From NCBI RefSeq assembly GCF_914484835.1, contig NZ_CAJZAR010000095.1, positions 53,717 to 117,716 of the forward strand: a stretch of DNA of 64,000 nt. Direction: 5' to 3'. The notes beneath the pieces are model-generated. The model saw only the letters and a list, made by a program, of their open reading frames with translations. It was not told the origin of the DNA and searched no databases. The position numbers were made by a program, and so were the translations under genes. The stretch is from Paraburkholderia tropica (GTDB lineage: Bacteria > Pseudomonadota > Gammaproteobacteria > Burkholderiales > Burkholderiaceae). Shown piece after piece: positions 1 to 8,475 of the stretch; the stretch's first letter is position 1, and every line of letters starts with the position of its first letter.

Positions 1-10
1 AATCAACCGT

Positions 11-421
11 ATGACCGATCCAGCCGACGAAGCGCCGCAGCAACCCACGGCCTTCGAACTCGTCGGCGGCGAGGCGCGCGTGCGCGAACTCGTCGACCGT
101 TTTTATGACCTGATGGACCTGGAGCCCGAATTCGCGGGCATCCGCGCGCTGCATCCGCAGTCGCTCGACGGTTCGCGCGACAAAACCTTCTGGTTCCTGT
201 GCGGCTGGATGGGCGGCCCGGACCATTACATCTCGCGCTTCGGCCATCCGCGACTGCGCGCGCGCCATTTGCCGTTCGCGATCGCATCGTCGGAGCGCGA
301 CCAGTGGCTGCGCTGCATGGCGTGGGCGATGCAGGACATCGGCCTCGACGAACCGCTGCGCGAGCGCCTGCTGCATTCGTTTTTCGACACCGCCGACTGG
401 ATGCGCAACCGTCCGGGTTGA
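11..421 (+). CDS. Group II truncated hemoglobin (trHbO type)
   Basis: 136-aa globin of the 2-on-2 truncated family, normal length for group II. Seen: Phe31-Tyr32 at the B9/B10 positions, a His at residue 86 in RARHLPF that fits the proximal heme ligand, and Trp105, the G8 Trp that marks group II. Family role: oxygen, NO or peroxide chemistry at heme in the cytoplasm; the actual ligand here is not known. The ATG is only 10 bases from the window edge, so the promoter and any upstream partner cannot be seen. The next gene lies 176 bp downstream behind a short tandem repeat and is probably a separate transcript. Confidence 0.88.
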   Translation: MTDPADEAPQQPTAFELVGGEARVRELVDRFYDLMDLEPEFAGIRALHPQSLDGSRDKTFWFLCGWMGGPDHYISRFGHPRLRARHLPFAIASSERDQWLRCMAWAMQDIGLDEPLRERLLHSFFDTADWMRNRPG

Positions 422-458
422 GTTTCGCGGCGGCGCGTTGGGCGTCGTCGTCGTGATC

Positions 459-482
459 GGCGGATTGGCGGATTGGCGGATT
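459..482. repeat. Three perfect copies of an 8-bp unit (GGCGGATT)
   Basis: GGCGGATT occurs three times in tandem between the hemoglobin stop and the alaX start. No coding or promoter function is visible. Confidence 0.9.
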
Positions 483-597
483 GGCCCGGTGCCTGCGCCG
501 ATACAGTCCGGTGCAGGCTCGCGCGAGGCGTATTTTGCGACCGCGCGCGCCTCGCCATAATGGAGGCTCCCGCAGAACGACGAGGAGACGCTTCCCC

Positions 598-1344
598 ATG
601 ACGACGACATCCGCCACCCGCGCGCTCTTTCGCGACGACGCCTATCTCACGCATTGCGACGCCACCGTGCTGGCCGTGGGCGAGGACGGCGTGCGGCTCG
701 ACCAGACCGTGTTCTATCCGCTCGGCGGCGGCCAGGCCGGCGACACCGGCGCGCTGGTGCTCGAAGACGGCACGCGCATCGCGATCGCCGACACCCGTAA
801 AGCCAAATTCGAAGGCGCCACGCCCGACGACGCGCTCCATCTTCCCGCGCCCGGCCAGGACGCGCTGCTCGCGCGCCTCGCGGCGGGCCAGCGCGTGCGC
901 GCCGAGATCGACTGGGCGCGCCGTCATCGGCATATGCGGCTGCATACGGCCAGTCATCTGATGTGTGCGGTGCTGCCATATGCGGTCGACGGCTGCAGCA
1001 TCACGAGCGACTACGCGCGGCTCGATTTCGCGACCGTGGAGCCGATCGAGCGCGAGCATGTGGAGGCGCGGCTCGCGGAACTCGTCGCGGGCGCGCACGC
1101 GGTGGCGACCGAATGGATCACCGACGAAGCGATGGCCGAGCGTCCCGAACTCGTGCGCACGATGAGCGTGAAGCCGCCGATGGGGCTCGGGCGCGTGCGG
1201 CTGCTGCGCATCGAGAGCGTCGATCTTCAGCCGTGCGGCGGCACGCATGTGCGCAACACGCAGGAAATCGGCGCGCTGCGCGTGGCGAAGCTCGAAAAGA
1301 AGAGTGCGCGCACGCGTCGACTCGTGCTGGAACTCGTCGAATGA
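598..1344 (+). CDS. AlaX-like alanyl-tRNA editing hydrolase
   Basis: 248 aa. Related to the editing domain of alanyl-tRNA synthetase, which hydrolyses Ser (or Gly) mischarged on tRNA-Ala in trans. Seen: the zinc motif HTASH (His116, His120) and the second half CGGTH (Cys213, His217), plus the glycine-rich segment PLGGGQAGD near residue 41. Start chosen at 598 because family similarity begins there; longer in-frame versions run into the intergenic repeat. The length fits the AlaX-M class. The stop overlaps the next start as ATGA, so the DUF924 gene is probably translationally coupled. Confidence 0.9.
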   Translation: MTTTSATRALFRDDAYLTHCDATVLAVGEDGVRLDQTVFYPLGGGQAGDTGALVLEDGTRIAIADTRKAKFEGATPDDALHLPAPGQDALLARLAAGQRVRAEIDWARRHRHMRLHTASHLMCAVLPYAVDGCSITSDYARLDFATVEPIEREHVEARLAELVAGAHAVATEWITDEAMAERPELVRTMSVKPPMGLGRVRLLRIESVDLQPCGGTHVRNTQEIGALRVAKLEKKSARTRRLVLELVE

Positions 1345-1931
1345 CTGCGCTCGATCCGCGCGCGAGAGCGGTGCTCGACTTCTGGTTCGGCGCGCCGGAT
1401 TCGGAGGACTTCGGCCGCGCGCGCAAGATCTGGTTTCGCAAACGCGAGGCGTTCGACGCGCAGTTGCGCGAGCGCTTCGGCGCGCTGCTCGACGCGGCCT
1501 GCGCGGGCGAACTCGACGCCTGGTGCGCGACGCCCGAAGGTGCGCTCGCGCTGATCGTCGTGCTCGACCAGTTTTCGCGCAACTGCCATCGCGGCACGCC
1601 GCGCGCCTTTGCCGCCGATGAACACGCGCTGCGCATCGCGCGCGAGCTGGTCGCGCGTGGCGACGACCTCAAGCTGCCGACGGCGCAGCATCGTGCGTTT
1701 GCGTATCTGCCGTTCGAACATGCGGAAAGCGCCGAGGCGCAGCGCGAATCGGTGCGGCTGTTCGGCGAGCTGGCGAAAGGCGGGGAAGGGGAGGATTACT
1801 ACGATTACGCGCTCAGGCACGCGAAGGTGATCGAGCGCTTCGGGCGTTTTCCGCATCGCAATGCGTTGCTGGGCCGCGCGTCGAGCGAGGACGAAGCCGC
1901 GTTCCTCAGCGAACCCGGCTCGTCGTTCTAG
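1341..1931 (+). CDS. DUF924 family protein
   Basis: 196 aa, soluble, no signal or membrane segment. Matches the DUF924 family: an early DFWFG, a central VLDQFSRN, and the late signature RFGRFPHRN. The family is all-helical (TPR-like) with no settled biochemical role. Its ATG overlaps the alaX stop by 4 bases, so the two genes form an operon; whether they act together is not shown by sequence. About 35 bp of low-complexity AAAATCAGCGC-type repeats separate it from the convergent SDR gene. Confidence 0.88.
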   Translation: MTALDPRARAVLDFWFGAPDSEDFGRARKIWFRKREAFDAQLRERFGALLDAACAGELDAWCATPEGALALIVVLDQFSRNCHRGTPRAFAADEHALRIARELVARGDDLKLPTAQHRAFAYLPFEHAESAEAQRESVRLFGELAKGGEGEDYYDYALRHAKVIERFGRFPHRNALLGRASSEDEAAFLSEPGSSF

Positions 1932-1965
1932 GCAAAATCAGCGCAAAAAGCGTCAGCGCAGAAAA

Positions 1966-2712
1966 TCAGCGCCCGCCGCTCACGTCGATCAGCGCGCCGG
2001 TCACATACGATGCCGCGTCGCTGATCAGCCAGACGATCGTTTCGGCGACTTCCTCGGCGCTGCCGGGACGGCCGAGCGGCGTTTGCGCGCCGAGCACGGC
2101 GGCGCGGTCGGGGCGTCCGCCGCTCGCGTGAATCTCCGTGTCGATGAGGCCGGGGCGCACCGCGTTCACGCGCACGCCCTGCGGCCCGAGTTCCTTTGCG
2201 AGGCCGAGCGTCATCGTATCGACGGCGCCTTTCGAGGCCGCGTAATCGACGTACTCGTTCGGCGATCCGAGCCGCGCCGCCGCGGACGACACGTTGACGA
2301 TCGCGCCGCCGTCGCCGCCACGATCCTTCGACATGCGCCGCGCCGCTTCGCGCGCGCACAGAAACGCGCCGTAGACGTTCACGTCGAACAGGCGCTTCAG
2401 ACGCTCGGCGCTCATGTCGGCCACCTGGCTCGACGGCGCGACGATGCCCGCGTTGTTCACGAGCGCGTCGATGCGCCCGTAGGCCTGTTCGAGCGTGTCG
2501 AACATCGACAGCACGTCCGCTTCGTTCGCCACGTCGCCGCGCACGAGGCGCGCGTGACCGCCCGCGCGGCCCACTTCGGCGGCGGTTTCCTCGGCGGCGG
2601 GTTCGTTATGCAGATAGTTGACGCCCACGGTCCAGCCGCGCGCGCCCAGCAGCCGCGCGCACGCGCGGCCGATGCCGCGGCTCGCACCCGTGATCAGGAC
2701 GACCTTGCCCAT
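1966..2712 (-). CDS. SDR family NAD(P)-dependent oxidoreductase
   Basis: 248 aa, classical short-chain dehydrogenase. Seen: cofactor motif TGASRGIG (residues 8-15), NNAG (86-89), catalytic Ser near 142-143 and YAASK (Tyr157, Lys161). Full family length. FabG-like in sequence but not in a fatty acid synthesis cluster, so the substrate is unknown; the NADP preference suggested by the Arg in the Gly-rich loop is inference. Minus strand, convergent with DUF924; the LOG gene behind it is on the same strand 95 bp away. Confidence 0.9.
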   Translation of the reverse strand: MGKVVLITGASRGIGRACARLLGARGWTVGVNYLHNEPAAEETAAEVGRAGGHARLVRGDVANEADVLSMFDTLEQAYGRIDALVNNAGIVAPSSQVADMSAERLKRLFDVNVYGAFLCAREAARRMSKDRGGDGGAIVNVSSAAARLGSPNEYVDYAASKGAVDTMTLGLAKELGPQGVRVNAVRPGLIDTEIHASGGRPDRAAVLGAQTPLGRPGSAEEVAETIVWLISDAASYVTGALIDVSGGR

Positions 2713-2807
2713 CGGTATGTCTCCTTCGGGAAGGCGCGCGGCGCGCGCCGTGGTGTACGTCAGTCGAGTGCGCCGGAAGGGCGCCTTAAACGCGAATTAA
2801 GCGCGCG

Positions 2808-3392
2808 TTAGACGTTTTCGCGCAGCTCGGCCCACTTGTCCTTCGCGGGCGCGTGATAGCGCTGGAGCTTGCCGATCAGCGCCGTGGGATCGCTGTCGAA
2901 TTGCAGCAGATCGAGGTTGGTCTCGCGCATGAAGCCTTCGCGCACGGTGTGCTGGAGCAGCGCGACGAGCGGATCGTAGAAGCCGTCGATGTTGAGCACG
3001 CCGACCGGCTTGTGGTGATAGCCGAGCTGCGCCCACGTGTAGACCTCGAACAGCTCCTCCAGCGTGCCGACGCCGCCGGGCATCGCGACGAAGCCGTCGG
3101 AGAGATCGGCCATCATCTTCTTGCGGTGGTGCATGTCGGGCACGACGTGCAGTTCGGTCAGGCCGTTATGGCCCACTTCCTTGTCCACCAGCAATTCGGG
3201 GATCACGCCGATCGCGCGGCCGCCTTCGCCCATCACCGTGTCGGCGATGATGCCCATCAGGCCGACCTTGCCGCCGCCGTAGACGAGGCCCAGGTCCGCC
3301 GCAACCAGCGCGCGGCCGAACGCGCGGGCCGCGTCGCCATACTTCGGATCGACTCCATTCGAGGAGCCGCAATACACACAGACTGCTTTCAT
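2808..3392 (-). CDS. TIGR00730 / LOG family Rossmann protein
   Basis: 194 aa. LOG-family enzymes release the base from nucleoside 5'-monophosphates (cytokinin riboside monophosphate in plants; the physiological bacterial substrate is often unknown). Seen: VYGGGKVGLMG near residue 38 and the diagnostic MPGGVGTLEE (104-113). Start chosen at 3392, where the ATG overlaps the stop of the TetR gene as ATGA; longer in-frame extensions run back into the regulator. Translationally coupled to that regulator. Confidence 0.92.
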   Translation of the reverse strand: MKAVCVYCGSSNGVDPKYGDAARAFGRALVAADLGLVYGGGKVGLMGIIADTVMGEGGRAIGVIPELLVDKEVGHNGLTELHVVPDMHHRKKMMADLSDGFVAMPGGVGTLEELFEVYTWAQLGYHHKPVGVLNIDGFYDPLVALLQHTVREGFMRETNLDLLQFDSDPTALIGKLQRYHAPAKDKWAELRENV

Positions 3393-4120
3393 TCGCGGGT
3401 TTCCTTGCTGTCCTTGCTGGCCGGTGCGCCGTCGCGCGGCGGCAGATAGTCGTAGAACTCGCGCTTGGGCAGCTTGCCCGAGACGAGATCGTCGAACAGC
3501 TGCTTCGCGCGGCCACGCAGATACGGCGCCATCAGCGACACGATCTGCACGCTCACCTGGTGGAGTTCGTCGCGGATCGCTTCCTGGTCGTTGTACTTGC
3601 GCGGGTTCATCACGAACTGGTACGACAGCCAGTAAGTCGCGATCACGCCGATATTGGTCGAGATCACGCCGATCTCGGCGGGCGTGGCCACCATCTCGCC
3701 GTCTTCCACGAGCTGATCGCAGAACTCCTTCCCGAAGTGCACCTTGTGGCTGATGATCTGCTTGAAGTGCATCTCCAGCGTGCGGTTGCGCGCGAGCAGA
3801 TCGTTCAGGTCGCGGTACAGGAAGCGGTAGCGCCACGTGAAATCGACCATGTATTGCAGATACGCCCACATCTCGTCGATGGTGGCGCGATGGTCGTCGG
3901 GGAAACGCAGACGCTTTTCGATCTCCTGCTCGAACTGGCTGAAGATGCTGTTGATGATGTCGTCTTTGTTGCGGAAGTGGTAGTACAGGTTGCCTGGACT
4001 GATCTCCATTTCCTCGGCGATGGTCGTCGTGGTGACGTTCGGCTCGCCGATCTCGTTGAACAGTTTCAACGACAACTCAAGAATCCGTTCGCGTGTACGG
4101 CGGGGAGGTTTGGCTTCCAT
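3389..4120 (-). CDS. TetR/AcrR family transcriptional regulator
   Basis: 243 aa from the chosen ATG. The N-terminal helix-turn-helix is clear (TTTIAEEMEISPGNLYYHF, residues about 28-46), followed by a long helical ligand domain with a conserved-looking YLQYMVDFTWRYRFLYRDL stretch. Start at 4120 puts the usual RTRERIL segment next to the N terminus; an upstream extension would add basic residues with no family support. Overlaps the LOG gene by 4 bp. The upstream region has AT-rich DNA (about 4200-4230, including TTATAAA) that could hold its promoter. Ligand unknown. Confidence 0.88.
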   Translation of the reverse strand: MEAKPPRRTRERILELSLKLFNEIGEPNVTTTTIAEEMEISPGNLYYHFRNKDDIINSIFSQFEQEIEKRLRFPDDHRATIDEMWAYLQYMVDFTWRYRFLYRDLNDLLARNRTLEMHFKQIISHKVHFGKEFCDQLVEDGEMVATPAEIGVISTNIGVIATYWLSYQFVMNPRKYNDQEAIRDELHQVSVQIVSLMAPYLRGRAKQLFDDLVSGKLPKREFYDYLPPRDGAPASKDSKETRE

Positions 4121-4310
4121 GTCCGGCCCTGAATGTGCGGCGCCGGGCGTGGCGCGCTGCCGCTGATGCGTTGCGTAGTGTGCCCGGTCGCGGTTGGTCT
4201 TTTTTAAGACTGTCGTTCGATTATAAACCGACGCTGGGGGCGCAAAACGCACCCGCAAGGAATGGAGAGTAGAGGCGGCGCACGCGTCGCGCAAGGGCGG
4301 ACGGGGCGTG

Positions 4311-4398
4311 CGCCTGGATTCGGGCCGGATTCCGTCTGGATTGCGCCTGGATCTGCCCTGGAGTCGGGGCGGATCCGGCGCGGATTCCGTGCAGCTTC
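4311..4398. repeat. Degenerate 11-bp tandem repeat, 7-8 copies, core GGATTC
   Basis: From 4311 the sequence splits into consecutive 11-mers that keep phase: copies begin at 4311, 4322, 4333, 4344, 4355, 4366 and 4377, each ending in GGATTC or a one- to two-base variant; an eighth at 4388 is weak. Consensus CGCCTGGATTC. It lies between the dgkA stop and the TetR promoter region. Confidence 0.8.
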
Positions 4399-4404
4399 AG
4401 CGCA

Positions 4405-5199
4405 TCAGCGCGATTGCAGCCAGTGCAGCAGCGACGGGCCGAAGCGCGGCACGAGGATCAAGCCCCACGTCATCACGCAGGTGAGGAGCGCGACCGTGAC
4501 GGCCGCGCTGCCGAGATCCTTGGCGCGGCCCGAGAGTTCGTTGCGTTCGAGCCCGATGCGGTCGACGGCGTTTTCGATGCTCGAATTGAGCAGTTCGACG
4601 ATCAGCACCAGCATCACCGAGCCGAGCAGCAGCACGCGCTCGACCGGATCGACGGGCACGAAGATGCCGATCGGCACGAGGATCGCCGCGAGCGTCAGTT
4701 CCTGGCGAAACGCGCTTTCCTCGCGGATGGCCGCGCGAAATCCCTTGATCGAATACTTGAGCGCCTTCCAGGCGCGCGTGACGCCGCGATTGCCCTTGTA
4801 CGGATTGAAGGGCGCGGGCGCGAGCGGATCGTCGGGGCTCAGCGGCTCGTGCAGATGCGCGGGCTCGGGCGGCTCGGGCAGGATCGCGTGGACCTGTGGC
4901 TGCGGTGCGCCGGAGGGTTGGGCGGCGTGCGTCGCCTGCGGATCGCGAGGCGCGGAAGACGGCTGCGGCGGGGTCGAGGGACGAGGGGCCATATCAGTGC
5001 GAGTGGATGCCGCAGTATCGCACGCATGATTGGCCGTTGCGTCGGAAACGTCTGAGGAAGCGCGCGACGCGGCGCGCGCCGCGCGCGCGTCGCCGTCGTC
5101 GTGGGACAGATCGGGTAAATCGGGCAGCGTTTGCACGCCGCCTTCGGCTTCGTCGGCACGGGGTGCGTCGGGGCCGTCCATGGCGTGGGGTCGCTTCAT
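4405..5199 (-). CDS. dgkA: Diacylglycerol kinase with long disordered N-terminal extension
   Basis: Prokaryotic DgkA domain in the last ~120 residues: the ESAFRQEL segment, NSSIENAVDR and LSGRAKDLGSAAV match the active-site helices, with three hydrophobic membrane segments. It phosphorylates membrane diacylglycerol to phosphatidic acid for phospholipid recycling. From 5199 the ORF gives 264 aa, about 140 more than the usual ~120; the extra part is Pro/Ala/Asp-rich and probably disordered. An ATG at 4992 would give 195 aa. I prefer 5199 because GGAG lies about 11 bases before it, while 4992 has no visible ribosome site. Start is uncertain; the enzyme call is not. Confidence 0.85.
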   Translation of the reverse strand: MKRPHAMDGPDAPRADEAEGGVQTLPDLPDLSHDDGDARAARAASRASSDVSDATANHACDTAASTRTDMAPRPSTPPQPSSAPRDPQATHAAQPSGAPQPQVHAILPEPPEPAHLHEPLSPDDPLAPAPFNPYKGNRGVTRAWKALKYSIKGFRAAIREESAFRQELTLAAILVPIGIFVPVDPVERVLLLGSVMLVLIVELLNSSIENAVDRIGLERNELSGRAKDLGSAAVTVALLTCVMTWGLILVPRFGPSLLHWLQSR

Positions 5200-5223
5200 C
5201 GCTCGCTTCGCTCCATGCGCTTC

Positions 5224-5258
5224 GTGCCGGGTGCCGGGTGCCTGGTGCCTGGTTGCCG
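5224..5258. repeat. Five tandem 7-bp units (GTGCCGG/GTGCCTG)
   Basis: GTGCCGG twice, GTGCCTG twice, then GTTGCCG, in the 69-bp gap between dgkA and the glycosyltransferase gene. No function seen. Confidence 0.85.
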
Positions 5259-5268
5259 CGCGGCGCGC

Positions 5269-6300
5269 TCAGGCCGCCGCGCTGCTTTCCTGCATCGACG
5301 CGCGCGGGCGCGGCTTCAGATGCGAGGCGAACTGCTCGGACGCGGCCTGCCACGAGAAGCGCTCGGCCCAGGCGCGCGCCGTCGCGCGGTCGATCTTGAG
5401 CGCTTCGAGGCAGGCTTCGCGCAGGTCCTCGTTCATCGAACCGGCGTCGCCGCCGCTGAGCACGTCGATCGGGCCCGTCACCGGATAGGCCGCCACCGGC
5501 GTGCCGCAGGCGAGTGCTTCGAGCAGCACGAGGCCGAAGGTATCAGTGCGGCTCGGGAACACGAACACGTCGGCGGCCGCGTAGACCTTCGCCAGCTCGG
5601 GCTGGCTCAGCACGCCCAGATAGTTGGCCTGCGGATAGCGCGACTTCAGTTCGGCGAGCGCCGGACCTTCGCCGCAGACCCACTTCGAGCCCGGCAGATC
5701 GAGCTTGAGGAAGGCTTCGACGTTCTTCTCCACGGCCACGCGGCCCACGTAGAGGAAGATCGGGCGCGCGGTGTTGAGCACCTTCGAGTCCATCGGATGG
5801 AAGATTTCGAGGTCGACGCCGCGCGTCCACAGCACGACGTTGGTGAAGCCGAATTTTTCGAGGTCGGACTTCACGACGGGCGTGGGCGCCATCACCGCGA
5901 GCGAGGGCTTGTGGAACCAGCGCAGGAAGCGATAGGTGGCCGACAGCGGAATGCCGAAGCGCGCCTGCACGTACTCGGGAAAGCGCGTGTGATAGGCGGT
6001 CGTGAACGGCAGATCGTGGTCGATCGCGTAGCGGCGCGCGGCGAGGCCGAGCGGGCCTTCGGTCGCGATGTGGATCGCGTCGGGGCCGAAGGCGTCGATG
6101 CGCTCGCGCAGATGACGACGCGGAAACAGCGAGAGCCGGATTTCCGGGTAGGTCGGGCACGGAATCGTGCGGAATTCGAGCGGCGTGAGCAGTTCGACCT
6201 GATGGCCGAGCGCGATCAGCTCGCGCGTGGTGTTCTTGAGCGTGCGGACTACGCCGTTGACCTGCGGCTCCCATGCATCGGTCACGATCATGATTTTCAT
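5269..6300 (-). CDS. GT4-type glycosyltransferase (MgtA-like)
   Basis: 343 aa, GT-B fold retaining glycosyltransferase. Seen: N-terminal acceptor domain opening MKIMIVTDAWEPQVNGVVRT, the middle LYVGRVAVEKN, and the donor-site block FPSRTDTFGLVLLEALACG with the E-x7-E pattern. Similar enzymes transfer mannose, glucose or glucuronate to diacylglycerol or other lipids. The next gene on the same strand is an LpxH-like phosphoesterase, a pairing that suggests membrane glycolipid or lipid A-related work, but the sugar and acceptor cannot be read from the sequence. Confidence 0.88.
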   Translation of the reverse strand: MKIMIVTDAWEPQVNGVVRTLKNTTRELIALGHQVELLTPLEFRTIPCPTYPEIRLSLFPRRHLRERIDAFGPDAIHIATEGPLGLAARRYAIDHDLPFTTAYHTRFPEYVQARFGIPLSATYRFLRWFHKPSLAVMAPTPVVKSDLEKFGFTNVVLWTRGVDLEIFHPMDSKVLNTARPIFLYVGRVAVEKNVEAFLKLDLPGSKWVCGEGPALAELKSRYPQANYLGVLSQPELAKVYAAADVFVFPSRTDTFGLVLLEALACGTPVAAYPVTGPIDVLSGGDAGSMNEDLREACLEALKIDRATARAWAERFSWQAASEQFASHLKPRPRASMQESSAAA

Positions 6301-6549
6301 TGGTCGGAGGCCCTCTGTTGGTGCGGTTGGTGTGGCGTCGGCGCGCCATGGCGGACGAGCGCGGCCGATGCCGTGTCCGAGCCGTTCACGGCGCGCGTGC
6401 GCGATGCTGGCGGAAAGCGAAGCGAGGCACGCAGCCCGATGACACGAAGCCCGGCGCGCGTGTTCGTGCGCGCGGGCGGTCGTGCGGATGGAAGGCGGCG
6501 GGCGTTCAAGCGGGGCTCGGGGGAAGCGGGCGAGCGGCGGCCGCGCCGG

Positions 6550-7500
6550 TCAGGCGGCGCTCACGCGCGCCTTGCGGCTGGCGGCTTGCGCCTGCGGCGA
6601 CTGCATCACCGTCCAGTAGACGATGCGCAATTCGCCATCGAAGGTCTCGACGAGCGCCGACAGACTCTCGACCCAGTCGCCGTCGTTGCAGTACAGCACG
6701 CCGTCGATTTCGCGGATCTCGGCCTTGTGGATGTGGCCGCAGACCACGCCGTCACAGCCGCGTCGGCGCGCTTCGTCGGTCATCACGCGCTCGAACGACG
6801 AGATGAAGTTCACGGCGTTCTTCACCTGGTGCTTGAGATATTGAGAGAGCGACCAGTACTGGAAACCGAGCTTCGCGCGGATGCGGTTGAACCAGCGGTT
6901 CAGTACGAGGATCACGGTATAGGCCGAGTCGCCGAGGTAGGCGAGCCACTTCGCGTGCTGGATCACGCCGTCGAACAGATCGCCGTGCACGACCCACAGG
7001 CGCTTGCCGGCGAGCGTCGTGTGGAACGCTTCCTCGCGCACGTGGATGTCGCCGAACGCGAGATTGCAGAACTGGCGCGCGCTCTCGTCGTGATTGCCGG
7101 GGATGTAGACGACCTGGGTGCCCTTGCGCGCCTTGCGCAGCACTTTCTGCACGACGTCGTTGTGCGCCTGCGGCCAGAACCAGCCCTTGCGCAGCTGCCA
7201 GCCGTCGATGATGTCGCCCACCAGGTACAGGTACTCCGAGTCGTTGTGGCGCAGGAAGTCGAGCAGATAGTTCGCCTGACAGCCGTTGCTGCCGAGGTGG
7301 ATGTCGGAGAGCCAGATCGTGCGGTAGCGATGCGGGGAGGGGTGATCGTCGTCGTGAGAGTCGGACGACGTGTCGGCCTGAAGGGGCAACGGTGGGGTGG
7401 CGAGCGTCGCGGCGCTCGGACCGGAGTGGAAGGCGGCGGAATCGGCGCCCGGGCCGGACGTCTGCCGGAAAAGAGGGGTCGCGGTCGTCTTCTGGGCCAT
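6550..7500 (-). CDS. LpxH-like metallophosphoesterase (UDP-2,3-diacylglucosamine diphosphatase family)
   Basis: 316 aa. The calcineurin-like metal motifs are all present in order: SDIHLGS, GDIIDGW, GNHDE, VHGDLFD and GHIHKAE. The core resembles UDP-2,3-diacylglucosamine diphosphatases, but it carries an ~50-residue Ser/Pro-rich N terminus and a C-terminal extension, and is longer than E. coli LpxH (~240 aa). Next to a GT4 glycosyltransferase on the same strand, with a 249-bp gap in which I see no gene. May be an LpxH paralogue with another nucleotide-lipid substrate rather than the lipid A enzyme. Confidence 0.85.
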   Translation of the reverse strand: MAQKTTATPLFRQTSGPGADSAAFHSGPSAATLATPPLPLQADTSSDSHDDDHPSPHRYRTIWLSDIHLGSNGCQANYLLDFLRHNDSEYLYLVGDIIDGWQLRKGWFWPQAHNDVVQKVLRKARKGTQVVYIPGNHDESARQFCNLAFGDIHVREEAFHTTLAGKRLWVVHGDLFDGVIQHAKWLAYLGDSAYTVILVLNRWFNRIRAKLGFQYWSLSQYLKHQVKNAVNFISSFERVMTDEARRRGCDGVVCGHIHKAEIREIDGVLYCNDGDWVESLSALVETFDGELRIVYWTVMQSPQAQAASRKARVSAA

Positions 7501-7768
7501 GGCTCACGCGGCAGGTTGCAATGTGCGCATTGCGCCATGTGGCCGTGACCGCGCCGTGACAGTCACAAGAAGGTCTTGTTACGGGGTCCAGGACAGGCGA
7601 GCGGCCGGTGGCAAAGGCCGCGCGGGGCCTGGCGTTGCGTCGCCGCGCAGGCTGGCGGCGGCGCGTGCGCCGTGCCGCATGACGTTTCGATGACGTGGTT
7701 TGGCGGCAACGCGGCGTCGCGCGCTTGCGGTGGTTTTCCGCATTTTCGCCGCCGCGGGCCTTCCGGTT

Positions 7769-8314
7769 TCAGCGCGGCACGGCGACGATGCGCGTGCCTG
7801 CGAGGCGATCGTGCGGGAACCGGCGTGCGCGATCCAGCCGCGTCGCCGCCGCCCAGAGTGCGAACCAGACGGCTTCGAGCACGAGCGTGTGGGGAATCGT
7901 GAGATCGAGCAGCGGATGCAGCACGAGCGGCGGCAGGAACCAGAGCCAGGCGGCCAGATAGCGCAGCGTGGCGCGGCCAATCGTCGGCGGCGCGCCGTCG
8001 GGGCCGACGACGCGCATGCGCCAGGTTTTCATCGGCAGCGTCTGCCCGCCGCGATGCCAGCAGCCGACGAAGTACATGCCGGCCACGAGCACGATCCACG
8101 CGGACATCGCCCGATGGTAGGTGTAGCCGTTGCGCTGCTGCATGACGAGGCTGAAGGCGAGCCCGGCGATGAAGATCACGCCGAACAGCAGCACGCTTTC
8201 GTAGACGAGCGAAGCGAGGCGGCGGCGCAGGGTGACGGGCGAGGCGAGTGGGCTGGAGCCGCCGGAATCCGCGGAGACGGAAACGGGGAGAGCGGGGGAA
8301 GCGCGGTCGGTCAC
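7769..8314 (-). CDS. RDD family membrane protein
   Basis: 181 aa with a GTG start. RDD-domain proteins are small inner-membrane proteins of uncertain transport function. Seen: the N-terminal LRRRLASLVYESVLLFGVIF segment, where R/D/D-type polar residues begin the first membrane helix, a second helix with WIVLVAGMYF, GGQTLPMKTWRMRVV, and a last hydrophobic segment near WLWFLPPLVLHPLLDL. No clear Shine-Dalgarno at 8314 and no better in-frame start, so the exact N terminus is uncertain. Same strand as the DUF3106 gene, 161 bp away. Confidence 0.82.
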   Translation of the reverse strand: MTDRASPALPVSVSADSGGSSPLASPVTLRRRLASLVYESVLLFGVIFIAGLAFSLVMQQRNGYTYHRAMSAWIVLVAGMYFVGCWHRGGQTLPMKTWRMRVVGPDGAPPTIGRATLRYLAAWLWFLPPLVLHPLLDLTIPHTLVLEAVWFALWAAATRLDRARRFPHDRLAGTRIVAVPR

Positions 8315-8475
8315 GTTGGCGTCGCGGTGTCGGAATGAGGGCGGGACACCGCAAGAATAACCGCGAACGCGGGCAGGACGAAACGCGTGCTAATGCCAGG
8401 CGAACGCATGGCGATCGGGTTTGGCGGCGGTGGAGCGCAGTGGCCGAACCGCGCCGAAACGTGCCAATACGCGGC

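Noticed and set aside
5131..7548. 805-codon plus-strand ORF antisense to the glycosyltransferase and LpxH-like genes
   Set aside because: Arg/His-rich mirror of two genes with clear catalytic motifs; GC-rich shadow reading frame.
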